From: Caldilineaceae bacterium
GTDB taxonomy: Bacteria > Chloroflexota > Anaerolineae > Caldilineales > Caldilineaceae
NCBI GenBank assembly: GCA_019637645.1
Contig: JAHBVH010000001.1
Span: 62,001-126,000 of the forward strand
DNA length: 64,000 nt
Direction: 5' to 3'
This document shows, in pieces, positions 35,508 to 46,449 of this stretch. The notes under the pieces are model-generated. The model saw only the letters and a list, made by a program, of their open reading frames with translations, made no database searches and was not told the DNA's origin. The number at the start of each line of letters is the position of its first letter. Within the stretch, counting starts at the first letter, position 1. The position numbers were made by a program, and so were the translations under genes.

Positions 35508-36094
35508 GATCGCTATGTTTGCCTTTCTGCTGTGCTCATCCAGCTGTGAGTCTATGAATGAATATATCGCGCAGACCTTATCCCAGCACGGGAACGTCCC
35601 ATCAGCAATTGCGCTTGAACGATATACAAGCTCAATTTACCCACTGTTTGGAGGAGCAGTTATTACGTAATTGACAACCTTTTACATTGCTCGTTCTGAA
35701 AAATCACGGTATCCTATAGGAGGTCCTTTCCGTACATTAGCTGGGGGGCTGTCTTGGTCATTGACCAAGTTGGTTCGTAAAACCGCAAGTATTGTCTTGG
35801 GAAAACCAATAACCATGAGACGAGTTTTGCCAAGCGATTGTTCAAACGGATGCTTATCATCAGTAGATACTGATAACAATGCTTCGCATGGCAACAGGAC
35901 TTGCTAAAAATCGCACAGTGACTGTCAGGGGAGCCACCAGTGGCTTGATTGCTAAAAAGTAAGCGGCCAACTAGTGTTCATACATGGTACCCCATTGTAC
36001 ATCAAAGTGTACCGTGCCGAAAGATGGCCGCCCATACGAAATGACGACTTCTCTGTAATTTATTCTTACGCTTTTGAAAAGTAGGAGGTTTTCT
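35508..36094. other. Divergent intergenic region
   Basis: No gene or RNA is recognised in 587 bases. A 17-bp operator-like palindrome (CTTGGTCA T TGACCAAG) lies at 35753-35769. The AGGAGG at 36083-36088 is the mdh ribosome binding site. TTGACA at 35671 lacks a matching -10 box. Confidence 0.5.
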
Positions 36095-37078
36095 ATGAAA
36101 TCCCCATTGCGAGTTGCCATCACGGGCGCAGCCGGCAATATTGGGTACGCGCTCATTTATCGAATTGCGAATGGTGATCTCTTTGGTCCGGATCAACCTG
36201 TGATTCTCCAATTGCTTGAAATTACGCCAGCTTTGCCCGCGTTGAAAGGCGTGGCAATGGAGTTGGAAGATTGTGCCTTTCCGCTCTTGGCGGATGTGGT
36301 CTTGACCGACGATGCCAATCAGGCTTTTAAGGATGCCAATTGGGCTTTGTTGGTGGGGGCCCGGCCGCGTGGGAAGGGCATGGAACGCAAGGATCTGCTA
36401 AGCGCTAATGCGGCTATTTTCTCGGTGCAGGGGAAGGCGATTAATGCCAATGCGGCTGCCGATATTCGGGTGTTGGTGGTTGGAAATCCTGCCAATACCA
36501 ACTGCTTGATCGCCCAACGCAATGCCCCAGATATTCCAGCCGAGCGCTTTACGGCGATGACCCGGCTGGATCACAACCGCGCCCTTTCGCAATTAGCCAT
36601 CAAGGCTGGCGTTCCTGTGCGCGATGTAAAGAAGGTGACCATCTGGGGGAACCATAGCGCAACCCAATATCCGGATGCCTACCATGCAGAAATCCAAGGC
36701 AAGCCAGCACCTCAGGTCATTGGTGATGATGCATGGCTGCGCGATACCTTTGTGCCTACGGTACAAAAGCGTGGAGCGGCTGTCATTGAAGCGCGCGGGG
36801 CCAGTAGCGCCGCCAGCGCGGCCAACGCGGCGATCAATCATGTCCAGACTTGGTACCATGGGACGACCCCCGGCGATTGGACAAGCATGGGCATCCCCAG
36901 CACCGGGGCCTATGGTTCTCCGGCAGGGGTCATCTTTAGCTATCCGGTAACGGTGAGCAATGGTCAGGTTACAGTGGTAGAGGGGCTTTCGTTGAGCGAC
37001 TATGCTCAAAAAATGGTAGCCGCCACCGGTCAAGAATTAGTCGAAGAAAAGGCGGCTGTTGAAGAAATGCTTGGCTAG
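36095..37078 (+). CDS. mdh: Malate dehydrogenase
   Basis: Interconverts malate and oxaloacetate with NAD in the TCA cycle. The 327-residue protein is of the cytosolic-type MDH clade: [12 protein letters not shown] (NAD loop), [39 protein letters not shown] and the catalytic His in [11 protein letters not shown]. The start is the ATG after GTAGGAGG; an in-frame ATG at 36074 lies upstream of that site. It stands alone with a hairpin terminator between it and ppk1. Confidence 0.97.
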   Translation: MKSPLRVAITGAAGNIGYALIYRIANGDLFGPDQPVILQLLEITPALPALKGVAMELEDCAFPLLADVVLTDDANQAFKDANWALLVGARPRGKGMERKDLLSANAAIFSVQGKAINANAAADIRVLVVGNPANTNCLIAQRNAPDIPAERFTAMTRLDHNRALSQLAIKAGVPVRDVKKVTIWGNHSATQYPDAYHAEIQGKPAPQVIGDDAWLRDTFVPTVQKRGAAVIEARGASSAASAANAAINHVQTWYHGTTPGDWTSMGIPSTGAYGSPAGVIFSYPVTVSNGQVTVVEGLSLSDYAQKMVAATGQELVEEKAAVEEMLG

Positions 37079-37112
37079 CCGATAGTGGTGTAACTAGTGC
37101 GAGAATGTGGAT

Positions 37113-37143
37113 AGTGAGACAGTAAGTCAGTTACTGTCTCACT
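37113..37143. terminator. Terminator between convergent mdh and ppk1
   Basis: AGTGAGACAGTAA (37113-37125) pairs perfectly with 37131-37143 around GTCAG. Confidence 0.8.
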
Positions 37144-37167
37144 CTTCTACAACTCTTATACTTTCCC

Positions 37168-39492
37168 CTACGCTCCCAGCAAAAGGGCCCCATCCGCGGC
37201 GGTTTGGGTGGCAAAGGCGCGAGCTTGTTGCATTAAGGTAACTTGCAACCCTTGAGCCGCGACGGAATCAGGCTCTGTTGTGGCAAAACGCCGTTGGTAG
37301 CGCCCATCCGGGAGCAGATCCCACGCTTGACGATGGTCCACAAGCGCAAGTTGTAGCATGTGATCCAGTTGCTCTTTGAGCCGTGGCTCTTCGATGGGGG
37401 TAATGGCTTCAACCCGTGCGCTGAGATTGCGATTCATCCAATCGGCACTCCCAATGAAATGGAGTGGCTCCCCACCATTGCCAAAATAAAAGATGCGTGA
37501 GTGCTCTAAAAAGCGCCCGATGATGCTAACCACGCGGATATTGTCACTAATGCCGGGCACCCCAGGACGTACACGACAGTTGCCACGTACAATCAGATCG
37601 ATGGCCACGCCTGCTTGGCTTGCTTCATAGAGCTTGCGGACAATTGCCGCGTCTTCCAGCGAATTCATTTTGGCAATAATTCGCCCCGGCTTGCCACTGA
37701 GGGCAATCTCCATTTCATTGCCGATCAATTCCAAAAACCGTTGCCGCATATTGACCGGGGCCACCAGTAATTTGCGGTAGGCGGTTTGGCGGCTATACCC
37801 CGTTAGGTAATTGAATAGATCCATCAGATCCGCGCCGATAGCCGGATCACAGCTGAATAAGCCCAAGTCTGTGTAAAGGGTTGCTGTCTTGGCATTATAA
37901 TTGCCTGTTCCAATATGATAATAGGCGCGCAAGCCATCTTCTTCTTCACGGATGGCGAGTGAAACCTTGGTGTGGGTCTTTAAGCCTACCAGCCCATAGG
38001 TAACGTGGCAACCGGCATTCTCCAACATGCGCGCCCAAGCAATGTTGGCTGCTTCATCAAAACGTGCCTTGACTTCCACCAAGGCGGCGACCTGTTTTCC
38101 TTGCTCGGCGGCGTAAATTAAGGCTTTAATGATCGGAGAATTAGCGCTAGTTCGATAGAGCGTTTGCTTGATGGCCAAGACGCGTGGATCCGCGGCGGCG
38201 GCTTCAATAAATTGTTGGGTGCTCGCCGCAAAGCTGTGATAGGGATGGTGGACGAGGAGATCGCCTTGGCGGATCAGGGTAAAGAAATCACCCGGCCGCG
38301 CTTTGGTGTCCAACCCTGTCAAGCGGAGTGGGGTGACAGGTGTCCATGGCTCGTACTTGAGATGGGGCATATTGAGATCGGCCAAGGCAAAGAGATCATC
38401 CAGCCGTAAAAAGCCGCGAATAGGGTAGACATCGGTGGGCTCCAGGTTGAGTTCGCCCCGCAAAATGGTCAACATGGCCTCGGGCATGGCTTCATCGACC
38501 TCCAGCCGTACCACCGGCGCGACACGCCGCTCGCGGAGTTCCTCACTGATCATCGACAGTAGATCTTCGGCTTCTTCCTCATTGCGTTCCACATCCGCAT
38601 TGCGTGTCACCCGAAAGGGATGGGCTGCAATAATTTGCATGCCGCGAAAGAGCGTATCTAAATTGTGAATGATCACCTGTTCAATTGGCACAAAGTGGTA
38701 GGGGGTTTCAAGTGGCACCCACCGCGGTCGGTTGAGCGGCACTTTAACTCGCACAAAATAGCTTTCATCACTACCAGGATCGTGCAGGAGAACCCCTAGG
38801 CTGAGGCTCAAATCACTGATAAAGGGAAAAGGATGACCAGGATCGACGGCTAAAGGGGTTAGAATCGGGTAGACCTCTCGCTCGTAATATTCCTGCAAGC
38901 GGCGTTTCTGGGCCTCGCTGAGTTCCGCATAATCGAGCACCCGAATATTGTGTTCGGCTAATTGGGGGAAGATATCTTCGTATAGGCATTTGCTCTGGGC
39001 ATCCAGCATCGGTTGCACAGCTTTGGCAATGAGTTGTAATTGAATATCGGGGGCCCAGCCTTGCAAGGTAAGATTGGCCATGCCAGCCGCTTGTTGGCGC
39101 TTTAATCCACCCACGCGCTTGCGAAAAAACTCATCTAGGTTGCTAGAGGTAATGGCAATAAATTTAAGCCGTTCTAGCAATGGGGTTCGTTCATCAATGG
39201 CTTCTTGTAAAACTCGCCAGTTGAAATTGAGCCAACTTAACTCGCGATTGTACACCTTTTCCGAATAGCTAAGCTCGTCAAGGGATAGCGTGGTGAGGTC
39301 AACAACCGGCTCGGCGGGTGGTGTCGTGGGTAGAATCGCAGGGTGCTCGACTGTTGTGCCAGGTAGCGGTGTGATGCCATTGGGCGTCTTCTCGGTGGGG
39401 GATATGGTTAATCCCGCCATTGCTTGCGGAGGGGAAACTGGTTTGTGTTTCGAGCGTGTCCGTTTTTGCTTTGCCTGATTACCTGTGACCAT
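37168..39492 (-). CDS. ppk1: Polyphosphate kinase 1
   Basis: Makes inorganic polyphosphate from ATP. The 774-residue enzyme has a basic, Pro-rich N-terminal extension (residues 1-75), then the N domain ([17 protein letters not shown]), the middle domain and the PLD-like catalytic domains. Active-site motifs are [17 protein letters not shown] with the His that is phosphorylated in the family, and [11 protein letters not shown] with the second His. All are intact. The first 75 residues resemble a flexible tail and may be spurious, though no better start is evident. It stands alone. Confidence 0.96.
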   Translation of the reverse strand: MVTGNQAKQKRTRSKHKPVSPPQAMAGLTISPTEKTPNGITPLPGTTVEHPAILPTTPPAEPVVDLTTLSLDELSYSEKVYNRELSWLNFNWRVLQEAIDERTPLLERLKFIAITSSNLDEFFRKRVGGLKRQQAAGMANLTLQGWAPDIQLQLIAKAVQPMLDAQSKCLYEDIFPQLAEHNIRVLDYAELSEAQKRRLQEYYEREVYPILTPLAVDPGHPFPFISDLSLSLGVLLHDPGSDESYFVRVKVPLNRPRWVPLETPYHFVPIEQVIIHNLDTLFRGMQIIAAHPFRVTRNADVERNEEEAEDLLSMISEELRERRVAPVVRLEVDEAMPEAMLTILRGELNLEPTDVYPIRGFLRLDDLFALADLNMPHLKYEPWTPVTPLRLTGLDTKARPGDFFTLIRQGDLLVHHPYHSFAASTQQFIEAAAADPRVLAIKQTLYRTSANSPIIKALIYAAEQGKQVAALVEVKARFDEAANIAWARMLENAGCHVTYGLVGLKTHTKVSLAIREEEDGLRAYYHIGTGNYNAKTATLYTDLGLFSCDPAIGADLMDLFNYLTGYSRQTAYRKLLVAPVNMRQRFLELIGNEMEIALSGKPGRIIAKMNSLEDAAIVRKLYEASQAGVAIDLIVRGNCRVRPGVPGISDNIRVVSIIGRFLEHSRIFYFGNGGEPLHFIGSADWMNRNLSARVEAITPIEEPRLKEQLDHMLQLALVDHRQAWDLLPDGRYQRRFATTEPDSVAAQGLQVTLMQQARAFATQTAADGALLLGA

Positions 39493-39966
39493 TCGCTACC
39501 TCTTCGGATCTCCAAAGCCGAGCTGAGCGGCTCTGCGGTACTGGGGTGAATAAAACGCCGAATCTTTCCTGAACGCCTATTTGTAACGTAGGTGACAGGG
39601 TCTGTTGTTGATGATTCGTGCTAGGCTGTTCAAAATCCAAACAGCTTTGGAGGCCAAGCGTGGCAGGGGCTGTTCGGGCTGCCCAACTCCTAACGGTTGG
39701 ACAAGTGTATAAGTTCAATAGGACTTGCGCACTTGGTTGGTACGACCAGAGACCTGACCGGTTTGGAAAACCTATCAGGTTTTGTCCAAGTGCGTAACTT
39801 CTATTCAACTATAAACTGATAGGATGCCATATTCTTTCCACTGCTGTCAAATGGATGAATGATCCCTTGTCGTAAGCTCAAATTCGCAGTAGACTAAGCA
39901 GACCTATCGGTTTGCCTAAGTCCTATCTTCTTATCATCATGCTCTATCAACAAGGTTGGAGTAAAA
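39493..39966. other. Intergenic region with a MITE-like copy
   Basis: The 474 bases between ppk1 and the CPBP gene hold a full MITE-like copy at 39717-39804. I see no coding frame. ACAAGGTTGGAGTAAAA provides the CPBP ribosome binding site. Confidence 0.55.
39717..39804. mobile_element. MITE-like element, copy 1
   Basis: Terminal arms AATAGGACTTGCGCACTTGG and the inverted AATAGAAGTTACGCACTTGG flank TACGACCAG and a CCTGACCGG...CCTATCAGG core palindrome. There is no coding capacity. The same architecture recurs at 42563 and, reversed, at 48517. Ends near TA suggest a Tc1/mariner-IS630-type mobiliser, by inference. Confidence 0.7.
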
Positions 39967-41025
39967 ATGAGTGAACTCTTGAGTATGTTACTGTTGTTTG
40001 CCCCCCTAATCTTCCTGGTTTGGCTGGCGAATCTAGCCGAAGCCCGCCGGGAGCAGCAAGAACCCTACCAAGGGCTCGCTGTTACGACCTATGTCCTCTT
40101 AGGGCTTTTTTATGGTCTGATGATTGTTGTTGGCTTGGCATTACAGTTCTTTACCCTGTTGATCGAACAGCGACCTGAATTGTTGCAAGAGTTTACCAAT
40201 GCGCTGGGCACGGCCAACCCCTTGTTACAAGTTGACTCTTTTTCGCTGTTAGGATTGGGGTTGTGGTTGCCGTCGCTCTTTGGCATCCTCCTTCTGCTGC
40301 CGCCGGTGCGTCGTCTGCTGGCGCGCTTTACCCCGATCGATGCTGACAGCCCTGTGCATGCAATCGCCTTGGGCCTTTCGGTATTAGTGGTGGTGCAGCT
40401 CCTCTTTACTTTGGGATGGGGATTGACGAATCTTGCCGAAGCATTGTCGGCCCAAGAAGCAGCGGGCGTGACCACGAATACGATGCTCAGCCTCTGGGTT
40501 CAACAACTGATGACGGCTGTCTTTGCTTTCTTTGGGGTGGGATGGCTGGCACGCCGTTCCTGGTCGGCCACGCTACAGCGGCTAGGCTTGGTTGTTCCAT
40601 CCTGGGGCAATGTGCTGCTGGGGAGTGGGCTTGGGCTGGGCATGGTACCGGTCGTCATGTTGATCGAGTGGGCTAGTGGCCAACTGAGCATCGGCGTCGA
40701 TCCGGGTGTTGAAAAGCTGACCGAACAACTCTTAGGACCACTCTTTACCACCCCCTTTGGCATTATAACCCTGGGGCTGTCGGCCGCGTTGGGCGAAGAG
40801 ACCCTCTTCCGCGGCGCAGTCCAACCCCGCTTTGGCTATCTCCTGACGGCGCTTCTCTTTGCCTTGGTCCACAGCAACTATGGCATTTCCCTTTCTACCT
40901 TGATCGTCTTTATTTTAGGGCTCCTCCTCGGTGTTGTCCGAATGCGCACCAATACCACAACGGCCATGATCTTCCATGCTGTCTATAATATGTCGTTGGG
41001 GCTTTTGGCCTTTTGGGGTGTATAA
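39967..41025 (+). CDS. CPBP-family intramembrane metalloprotease
   Basis: A 352-residue membrane protein of the CAAX/CPBP (Rce1-like) family, with about eight hydrophobic helices. The catalytic motifs EETLFRG (EExxxR), the His in FALVHSNYG, and the third motif FHAVYN are all in the C-terminal 130 residues. Such proteases process prenylated or bacteriocin-like proteins, or act as immunity proteins. The gene is followed by an MFS gene after 127 bases. Confidence 0.92.
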   Translation: MSELLSMLLLFAPLIFLVWLANLAEARREQQEPYQGLAVTTYVLLGLFYGLMIVVGLALQFFTLLIEQRPELLQEFTNALGTANPLLQVDSFSLLGLGLWLPSLFGILLLLPPVRRLLARFTPIDADSPVHAIALGLSVLVVVQLLFTLGWGLTNLAEALSAQEAAGVTTNTMLSLWVQQLMTAVFAFFGVGWLARRSWSATLQRLGLVVPSWGNVLLGSGLGLGMVPVVMLIEWASGQLSIGVDPGVEKLTEQLLGPLFTTPFGIITLGLSAALGEETLFRGAVQPRFGYLLTALLFALVHSNYGISLSTLIVFILGLLLGVVRMRTNTTTAMIFHAVYNMSLGLLAFWGV

Positions 41026-41152
41026 TGGACCAGAACAGAGCCTGAGCGCGTGGGCAGACGCCTAGAGGGAGACACGTAGATGGGTGTGCTTGTCCATCGC
41101 CCGTGTCATGAACTTCTCGTCATGTCGCAATGGAAAGTAGAAATTCCCGCTC

Positions 41153-42388
41153 ATGATACCGCAATGGCGACGCAACCTCTATGTGCTTTTTGGCGTCCAA
41201 CTGCTGACAACTGCCGGTTTTAGCCTGGTCTTCCCTTTTCTTCCCCTGTACATCAAAGAGATCGGTGTCGCGACCCATGGTAGCCTCGAATTTTGGTCTG
41301 GCCTCGTCTTTTCCAGCCAAGCGTTAACCATGATGATTGCTTCGCCGATTTGGGGTGTCGTGGCCGACCGCCATGGTCGTAAGCCGATGTTGTTGCGGGC
41401 CACGGTGGGCGGCGCGATCTTGTTGACGCTTATGGGATTCGCCCAAAATGCCGAGCAATTGGTCTTGCTGCGCACCATTCAAGGTGCCGTAACTGGAGTG
41501 ATCTCCGCTGTCAACGCCCTGGTGGCCGCGACTGCCCCCAAAGAAAAGATGGGCAGTTCGCTGGGCTTGTTGATGTTTGCGCGCTGGGGTGGTATTGCGT
41601 TGGGGCCGGTGATTGGCGGTGTATTGGGCGATGCGTTTGGCTTTCGCGAAAGCTTTTGGATCACTGGCGCGCTGCTCGGCTTAGCGGGCTTAGGTGTTTG
41701 GCTGTGGGTTTATGAAGAATTTACGCCAGTCGAAAAGGCCAAACGACCCAGCTTAGTTGGTAGCTATCAGATGCTCCTCGCCGCGCCAGGCATGATGGGG
41801 CTCTATAGCTTGGCCTTTTTACGGAGCTTGGGCCAAATGATGATCTACCCCGTCGCTGCCCTCTTTATGATTGAACTGATGGGCACGGAAAGTGGCGCGG
41901 CAACCGCTTCTGGTCTGATGATCGGTGCCGTTGCTGGCACGAGCGCGGTCAGTAGCGTCTACTTGGGCCAACTCGGGGATCGGATCGGGCACGAGCGCAT
42001 CCTCATCACGTCGGCCTTGGTGGCTCTTCTCTGTTATCTACCCCAACCCTTTGTCACCGCACCTTGGCAGCTGATCAGCCTGCAAGGACTGGCTGGCTTT
42101 GCCATGGGGGGCCTGCTTTCGCCCATGGCCGCGCTCATGAACCTCTGGACGCCACCCAACACCCAAGGAGCAACCTATGCGCTCGATAACAGTGTCGCCG
42201 CGGCGGGCCGCTCTATTTCGCCCATGGTCGCCGCTGGCGTTGCCACCTGGATCGGGATCCGAGGCGTCTTTGGCCTGACGGCACTGGTCTATGGCATCAT
42301 CGCGGTGCAGGTCTTCTGGCTGGCACATCAAATGCGTCAACGCCGCCTTGCCCAGGAGCAGGCAACCCAGCTGGTGACGGGCGACTGA
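41153..42388 (+). CDS. MFS multidrug-type transporter
   Basis: A 411-residue 12-helix major facilitator. The loop 2-3 motif is [13 protein letters not shown] (G-x3-D-R-x-G-R-R type), and [14 protein letters not shown] is its mirror in the second half. It fits the drug:H+ antiporter group that exports small hydrophobic compounds. It lies 127 bases after the CPBP gene on the same strand. The start MIPQWRRNL is preceded only by a weak GA-rich site. Confidence 0.9.
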   Translation: MIPQWRRNLYVLFGVQLLTTAGFSLVFPFLPLYIKEIGVATHGSLEFWSGLVFSSQALTMMIASPIWGVVADRHGRKPMLLRATVGGAILLTLMGFAQNAEQLVLLRTIQGAVTGVISAVNALVAATAPKEKMGSSLGLLMFARWGGIALGPVIGGVLGDAFGFRESFWITGALLGLAGLGVWLWVYEEFTPVEKAKRPSLVGSYQMLLAAPGMMGLYSLAFLRSLGQMMIYPVAALFMIELMGTESGAATASGLMIGAVAGTSAVSSVYLGQLGDRIGHERILITSALVALLCYLPQPFVTAPWQLISLQGLAGFAMGGLLSPMAALMNLWTPPNTQGATYALDNSVAAAGRSISPMVAAGVATWIGIRGVFGLTALVYGIIAVQVFWLAHQMRQRRLAQEQATQLVTGD

Positions 42389-42524
42389 GCCCGGTGATGA
42401 AGATTGCGAAAATGTTGCGGGATACGGTGACCGCCCGGCGCTGAAGCGGGCTTTCGCTGGCGTGGCTGGCTAGCCTGGTGGCTTTTGGGCTGCGCGATTA
42501 CCCTGGTAGGCTGTGGTTGGGTAA

Positions 42525-42553
42525 TTGACAACGAGCGCTTTCTTCCATACACT
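42525..42553 (+). promoter_or_regulatory. Promoter of the EAD1 gene
   Basis: TTGACA (42525-42530), a 17-base spacer and TACACT (42548-42553), with an overlapping TATAAT at 42553-42558. The same two boxes with the same spacing occur upstream of the PocR kinase at 56322-56350. Transcription would begin at the left end of the MITE-like copy. Confidence 0.7.
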
Positions 42554-42562
42554 ATAATCAAT

Positions 42563-42655
42563 TTAGTTAGGACTTACGCAGTTGGTTGGTAGGACCAGAG
42601 ACCTGACAGGTTTGGAAAACCTGTCAGGTCTTGTCCAAGTGCGTAACTTCTATTA
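42563..42655. mobile_element. MITE-like element, copy 2
   Basis: The arms (TTAGGACTTACGCAGTTGG and the inverted TAATAGAAGTTACGCACTTG) surround a perfect 15-bp palindrome (AGACCTGACAGGTTT, loop GGA) at 42599-42631. It lies entirely within the predicted 5' leader of the EAD1 gene. Confidence 0.75.
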
Positions 42656-42683
42656 GTGAAAGCTTCCGTAGATAGGAGCCCCC

Positions 42684-43082
42684 ATGCGAAATTTAGCGGC
42701 TTTGCGCAATGTCTTAGCGACTTTATATCCTCTCCAAGAGGACATCCATCGCATCATTGCTGATGCGGGATTAGATCCTGCCTATATCCAATTGAGCACC
42801 AAAGCCATCAACCATTGGCACAATATCCTCACCGAAGCTGACAAACGTGGGCGGATGGAGCCCCTGATTGCGGTTGTGCAAAACGAATTTGATGCCTATC
42901 CCGACCTCGACAACGCGATTGCAACCTATCGGGCTTCTGCCGCGCAAGCGGCGACGAACTCCGTCCCCAATAAGGAGCCATCAGCGCCAAAGGTCATCAA
43001 CACCGACGGCGGGGCCTATATTGCGGGCAACGTGACTGTCAACAACGGCGATTTTGTAGGGCGCGATAAGCGCAGTGGATAG
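42684..43082 (+). CDS. Effector-associated domain 1 (EAD1) adaptor-like protein
   Basis: A 132-residue protein. Residues 1-78 match the effector-associated domain 1 family (LRNVLATLYPLQEDIHRIIADAGLDP and AINHWHNILTEADKRGRMEPL), a small helical adaptor domain found in bacterial NTPase-based conflict systems. The tail AYIAGNVTVNNGDFVGRDK matches the glycine/Asn motif that often closes such proteins. No effector domain is attached here. AGGAG lies 7 bases before the ATG. The gene converges on the STAND NTPase gene across a terminator. It probably couples a signal to another EAD-bearing or NTPase partner; that is inferred. Confidence 0.8.
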   Translation: MRNLAALRNVLATLYPLQEDIHRIIADAGLDPAYIQLSTKAINHWHNILTEADKRGRMEPLIAVVQNEFDAYPDLDNAIATYRASAAQAATNSVPNKEPSAPKVINTDGGAYIAGNVTVNNGDFVGRDKRSG

Positions 43083-43146
43083 CGTTGAACAAACGTACTC
43101 TAGCTTCTCATAGCATAAACTCACCGTAGTAAGCGCATGTCTAGCC

Positions 43147-43177
43147 GAGCGGGCCGGTTTTCAAAACCGGCCCGCTC
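43147..43177. terminator. Terminator between EAD1 and STAND NTPase genes
   Basis: GAGCGGGCCGGTTTT (43147-43161) pairs perfectly with 43163-43177 around one base and is followed by TTT. It serves both convergent genes. Confidence 0.85.
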
Positions 43178-43220
43178 TTTGGGTAACCCCTAGCGTGCTA
43201 AAGCCAATCAGTTGCCTGGC

Positions 43221-46200
43221 TCAAGCGGCTTGTCCCAACTCTCGCCTCACCAGCTCCCCGGCGATCTGCCATTGCTCCCCTTCCTGTTTGAGGATGCCTT
43301 GGGTATGAAGAAAGCCCAAGACCAGCTCGAGCTTGGCCCAAGCGAATTGTTCGGCTAGCTGCTCGGTGAGGGCAGCCGTGCTGATGCCATCGGCATGTTG
43401 GGCGACGGCGCGTAATACGAGGGTGCTGGCTGGCTCTTCTGCCTCTAGCTGGTGGAGCATACGGGTGACGTGATGGGTGATCGACTGTTGATATTGGGGC
43501 ACAGCCAGCGCTTGTTGCACATCATCAGCGATAAAGACGGGGCTCGGCTGTGGATCTTTCGAGAGGCCACCGTTAAAGCGCTGCATGGTGAGATGGCCCA
43601 ACAACTGCACCAAAAAGGGCTGGCCGTGGGTCAGGGTCATGATCGAATCTACGGCATCGGGGGTAAAGAGCGGGGAAAAATCGGGATTGGGCTTGAATAA
43701 GACTTTACCGACCGCCTCTTTGTCGAGATTGCCAACCGCTACCGGCCACAAATATTCATCGAAGGAACTTTGCGGAAAGTCCTGCCGGGGTGATTGGATG
43801 ATGAAGACAAAGGTTAGGTTGTGGATCGAGCGGTAAAGATGCCACCAAAACTCGAGCAATTTTTCGGTCGCGGGTCGGCTTGGCACCAGATCCCCAGTTT
43901 GGGTGATCAACCCCGTGGGCTGGTGACGGTAGGCCAGATCAAACTCATCGATCACCAACACCAACGTTTTACTCATTCCGCCGCAGATGATCCGGGTCGC
44001 CCGTTCGGTAATGGCAAAGGGATCAAGCAGAAAGTCGTGCTCGCGTATAGGTTGATACCCGCATGTATCAACCAGCGCTTGATAGAGCGTCCACAGGATA
44101 CGGTTGGTCAAATTGCCACTTTTACGGACCACGGCTAAATGAATAGGTACGACGACAGCCTCTTCTTTATGGGCTTCTTGCGCCCGCTGGATCAACGACG
44201 TTTTGCCGCTTTGTGCTGGGCCATAGAGCAGCAGCGGTTGTCGCGAGCCTTGCGTCCACGCCTGGCGTAGTTGTTTGAGCAACCCATCGCGCCCGACAAA
44301 TGCGGGTTGCCCACGTACTGGCTCAAAACAGATAAAGGGATTACAGGCTTTCATCGATTGGGCTTTGTGTTGGGTCTGTTGCCACCCGGCTAGATCGCCT
44401 TTCCAGATTTTCACAATGGCGATAATGGCACTGCGATCGACGCGCGCAATTTTTTCTTGCTGCACAATTTCGGTTAACTTTTGGGCGGCCAGGCTCATGA
44501 CCGCCTCACGCTTTTCGGGTTCGATACACTGTTTATAGAGCCACCCATAGCGAATGACCGTGCGCAAGTCGCCCAGGGCATCCCATGTGGCCTTCCGTTT
44601 AGGCTCTTTGGGGCGCTCTGGTAATTCCACGCGTGGTTGGTTCAGCAGATTCTCTTTGAAGAGTAAAACACAAAAGGCATTGGTCAGTGCTTGGATCTCC
44701 TGACTGAGTTCCGTCTCCGGCAGCAGGGTAAAGGCCGTTGCACTCTCTGGAAAAAAGGCATGGTTTAGATACCAAAAGCCAGCTACGGTGACTTGGGCCG
44801 CGCTATCCAAGGGCAGCAGGGGCGGTTGCTCCTTGCCCACCAAGCGATGGTGCAGCTCCTTGCGGCGGGCTTGGACATATTTGGACGCAGTCGCCGCTGC
44901 TGTTTCCGCTGCGGCCGCGCCGAGATGAGCAATGGTTTGGGATTTGCGCGCTTTGCGATACAAAATCATCGCCCAGGGATAGCCACGATCTTGGGCATCT
45001 TTGCTGTCAACAAAACGGGTCACCGTAGCTACCTGTTGGTCAGCCGGTAGCGTAGCCAAGACATTGTGCAGGGCCGCCACGATCTGCGGATATTGGCAGG
45101 TGTATAGCCAGAGTTGATGGGCATTTTTGAGCCCGCCTTCCCAGTCGGTTGCCAACCAAGCTTCTAGGTGGTTTTGCAACGCCCGCACGGGCAAGAGGGT
45201 AACATGGGGTGGCATCAATTGGCTAGGATCGCGTTCGAGTTGGCGTTCGACGAGGTAGTTGTGCACCAGCCAATCCAGAGGTCGTTGCGCGGCCAGCCAA
45301 GCACTCACATAAAAGGCCACCGCCCCTGTCCCGGCAACGCTGAGCGCGTCTAGGCTCAGGTCGATCCAAGTTTCGGGGTTGGCGATACTTTGGATGCTGT
45401 CGATGGCTGGCACCATGAGCACCGCGCCCAACAAACGCAGGCGGCCCATCTGGTGTAACCGCTGGAGGGGATTATCACTAAGCGCAACGCGGAGATTCAG
45501 CGTTAGCCCGACCCCAGTGCCAACAAGGAGACCATAGAGGGGCGAGGTGGTAAAATCGACAAAGCGCCCTGCCAGCATGGGTGTCAGCAAGAGGGTGCCA
45601 CCGAGTGCTGTGGTCAGGCCAGCCGCCAACCCCAAGACTGCGCCACGCGCGAATTTGGCCGCCAAAGCACGTTGCGTCCATTCGTCGGGCATGGTGGGGT
45701 AGGCTGCCCCCTCCTCTTTGTTGTGATCAACCAATAACGGAAAAATGCGTTGGGCTAATGGCCATAAAACGCGGCCTAGCGCGCGCTGTAAGAGAAAGTT
45801 TGCCACGCGTTGCAGTAAGGGCCGCCAGAACCGCCAGAGTGCTTGCCCAACGGCACTGCGCAGCGCGGCCAGGGCCGCGCGGATCTCGCTGCTGCGGGCA
45901 TAGATCAAACCGACGAGCATCACCAACCCGCCGAGGAGGGTGCCGATCCATAGCCCTTGCCAAGCATGCCACCCCGTGACGCGCGTTACACCCAACTGCA
46001 CCACGAGGAGCAGTAACTCTATACCAACCAGTAGAATCAAGAAGAGAATCGTTGTCATTTGGAGCAAACGCCGACGTTGGCCTTGCTCAGGATAAGTCAT
46101 CGCCACATGATCGCGCAGGGCCTGGGGAAAGAAAAAGATCCACCAGAATAAGACGAAATAGTCTTGCCACTGGGCCGGTGACAGGCGCCGTGCTACATTC

Positions 46201-46241
46201 GGGCTCAGCGCTACGTGAGGGATCGCTTTGAACAGACTCAT
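43221..46241 (-). CDS. Membrane-anchored STAND-type NTPase
   Basis: A 1006-residue protein. The N-terminal third holds about six hydrophobic helices (for example LFLILLVGIELLLLVVQLGV, LWIGTLLGGLVMLVGLIYA, and AVLGLAAGLTTALGGTLLL). A long helical region follows (about 340-640). The STAND/AAA domain begins around residue 645 (NPFICFEPV, then FVGRDGLL), with Walker A GPAQSGKT at 674-681 and Walker B LVLVIDEFDLAY near 760. A winged-helix-like C-terminus closes the protein. In STAND proteins ATP binding drives oligomerisation and signalling. It lies opposite the EAD1 gene and downstream of SPFH and AAA genes. Confidence 0.85.
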   Translation of the reverse strand: MSLFKAIPHVALSPNVARRLSPAQWQDYFVLFWWIFFFPQALRDHVAMTYPEQGQRRRLLQMTTILFLILLVGIELLLLVVQLGVTRVTGWHAWQGLWIGTLLGGLVMLVGLIYARSSEIRAALAALRSAVGQALWRFWRPLLQRVANFLLQRALGRVLWPLAQRIFPLLVDHNKEEGAAYPTMPDEWTQRALAAKFARGAVLGLAAGLTTALGGTLLLTPMLAGRFVDFTTSPLYGLLVGTGVGLTLNLRVALSDNPLQRLHQMGRLRLLGAVLMVPAIDSIQSIANPETWIDLSLDALSVAGTGAVAFYVSAWLAAQRPLDWLVHNYLVERQLERDPSQLMPPHVTLLPVRALQNHLEAWLATDWEGGLKNAHQLWLYTCQYPQIVAALHNVLATLPADQQVATVTRFVDSKDAQDRGYPWAMILYRKARKSQTIAHLGAAAAETAAATASKYVQARRKELHHRLVGKEQPPLLPLDSAAQVTVAGFWYLNHAFFPESATAFTLLPETELSQEIQALTNAFCVLLFKENLLNQPRVELPERPKEPKRKATWDALGDLRTVIRYGWLYKQCIEPEKREAVMSLAAQKLTEIVQQEKIARVDRSAIIAIVKIWKGDLAGWQQTQHKAQSMKACNPFICFEPVRGQPAFVGRDGLLKQLRQAWTQGSRQPLLLYGPAQSGKTSLIQRAQEAHKEEAVVVPIHLAVVRKSGNLTNRILWTLYQALVDTCGYQPIREHDFLLDPFAITERATRIICGGMSKTLVLVIDEFDLAYRHQPTGLITQTGDLVPSRPATEKLLEFWWHLYRSIHNLTFVFIIQSPRQDFPQSSFDEYLWPVAVGNLDKEAVGKVLFKPNPDFSPLFTPDAVDSIMTLTHGQPFLVQLLGHLTMQRFNGGLSKDPQPSPVFIADDVQQALAVPQYQQSITHHVTRMLHQLEAEEPASTLVLRAVAQHADGISTAALTEQLAEQFAWAKLELVLGFLHTQGILKQEGEQWQIAGELVRRELGQAA

Positions 46242-46267
46242 GCTTACCGGTACCCTTTATCCGTTGA

Positions 46268-46356
46268 AACGTTTAGAAGTTACGCCGTTGATCGGTACGA
46301 CCAGCAACCGGGCCGGGCTGCAAACCCTGTCCGGTCTAGTTTTGCGTAAGTTCTCT
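46268..46356. mobile_element. Diverged MITE-like copy
   Basis: AGAAGTTACGCCGTT on the left and GCGTAAGTTCT on the right match the terminal arms of the family; TACGACCAG follows the left arm. The core palindrome (GGGCCGGGC...CCTGTCCGGTCT) has decayed. It fills the gap between the STAND and SPFH genes. Confidence 0.6.
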
Positions 46357-46449
46357 TTATATTTTTATAACGAAGTAGATGTAACGCAGGTTCAGCGGTG
46401 GCGATGGTTGCTGCTGACGGTGCTGGCGGTCAATCGATGAATGGGCGCA

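Noticed and set aside
35671..35699. Promoter starting with TTGACA before mdh
   Set aside because: The base stretch at the expected -10 position (TTCTGA) is not convincing.
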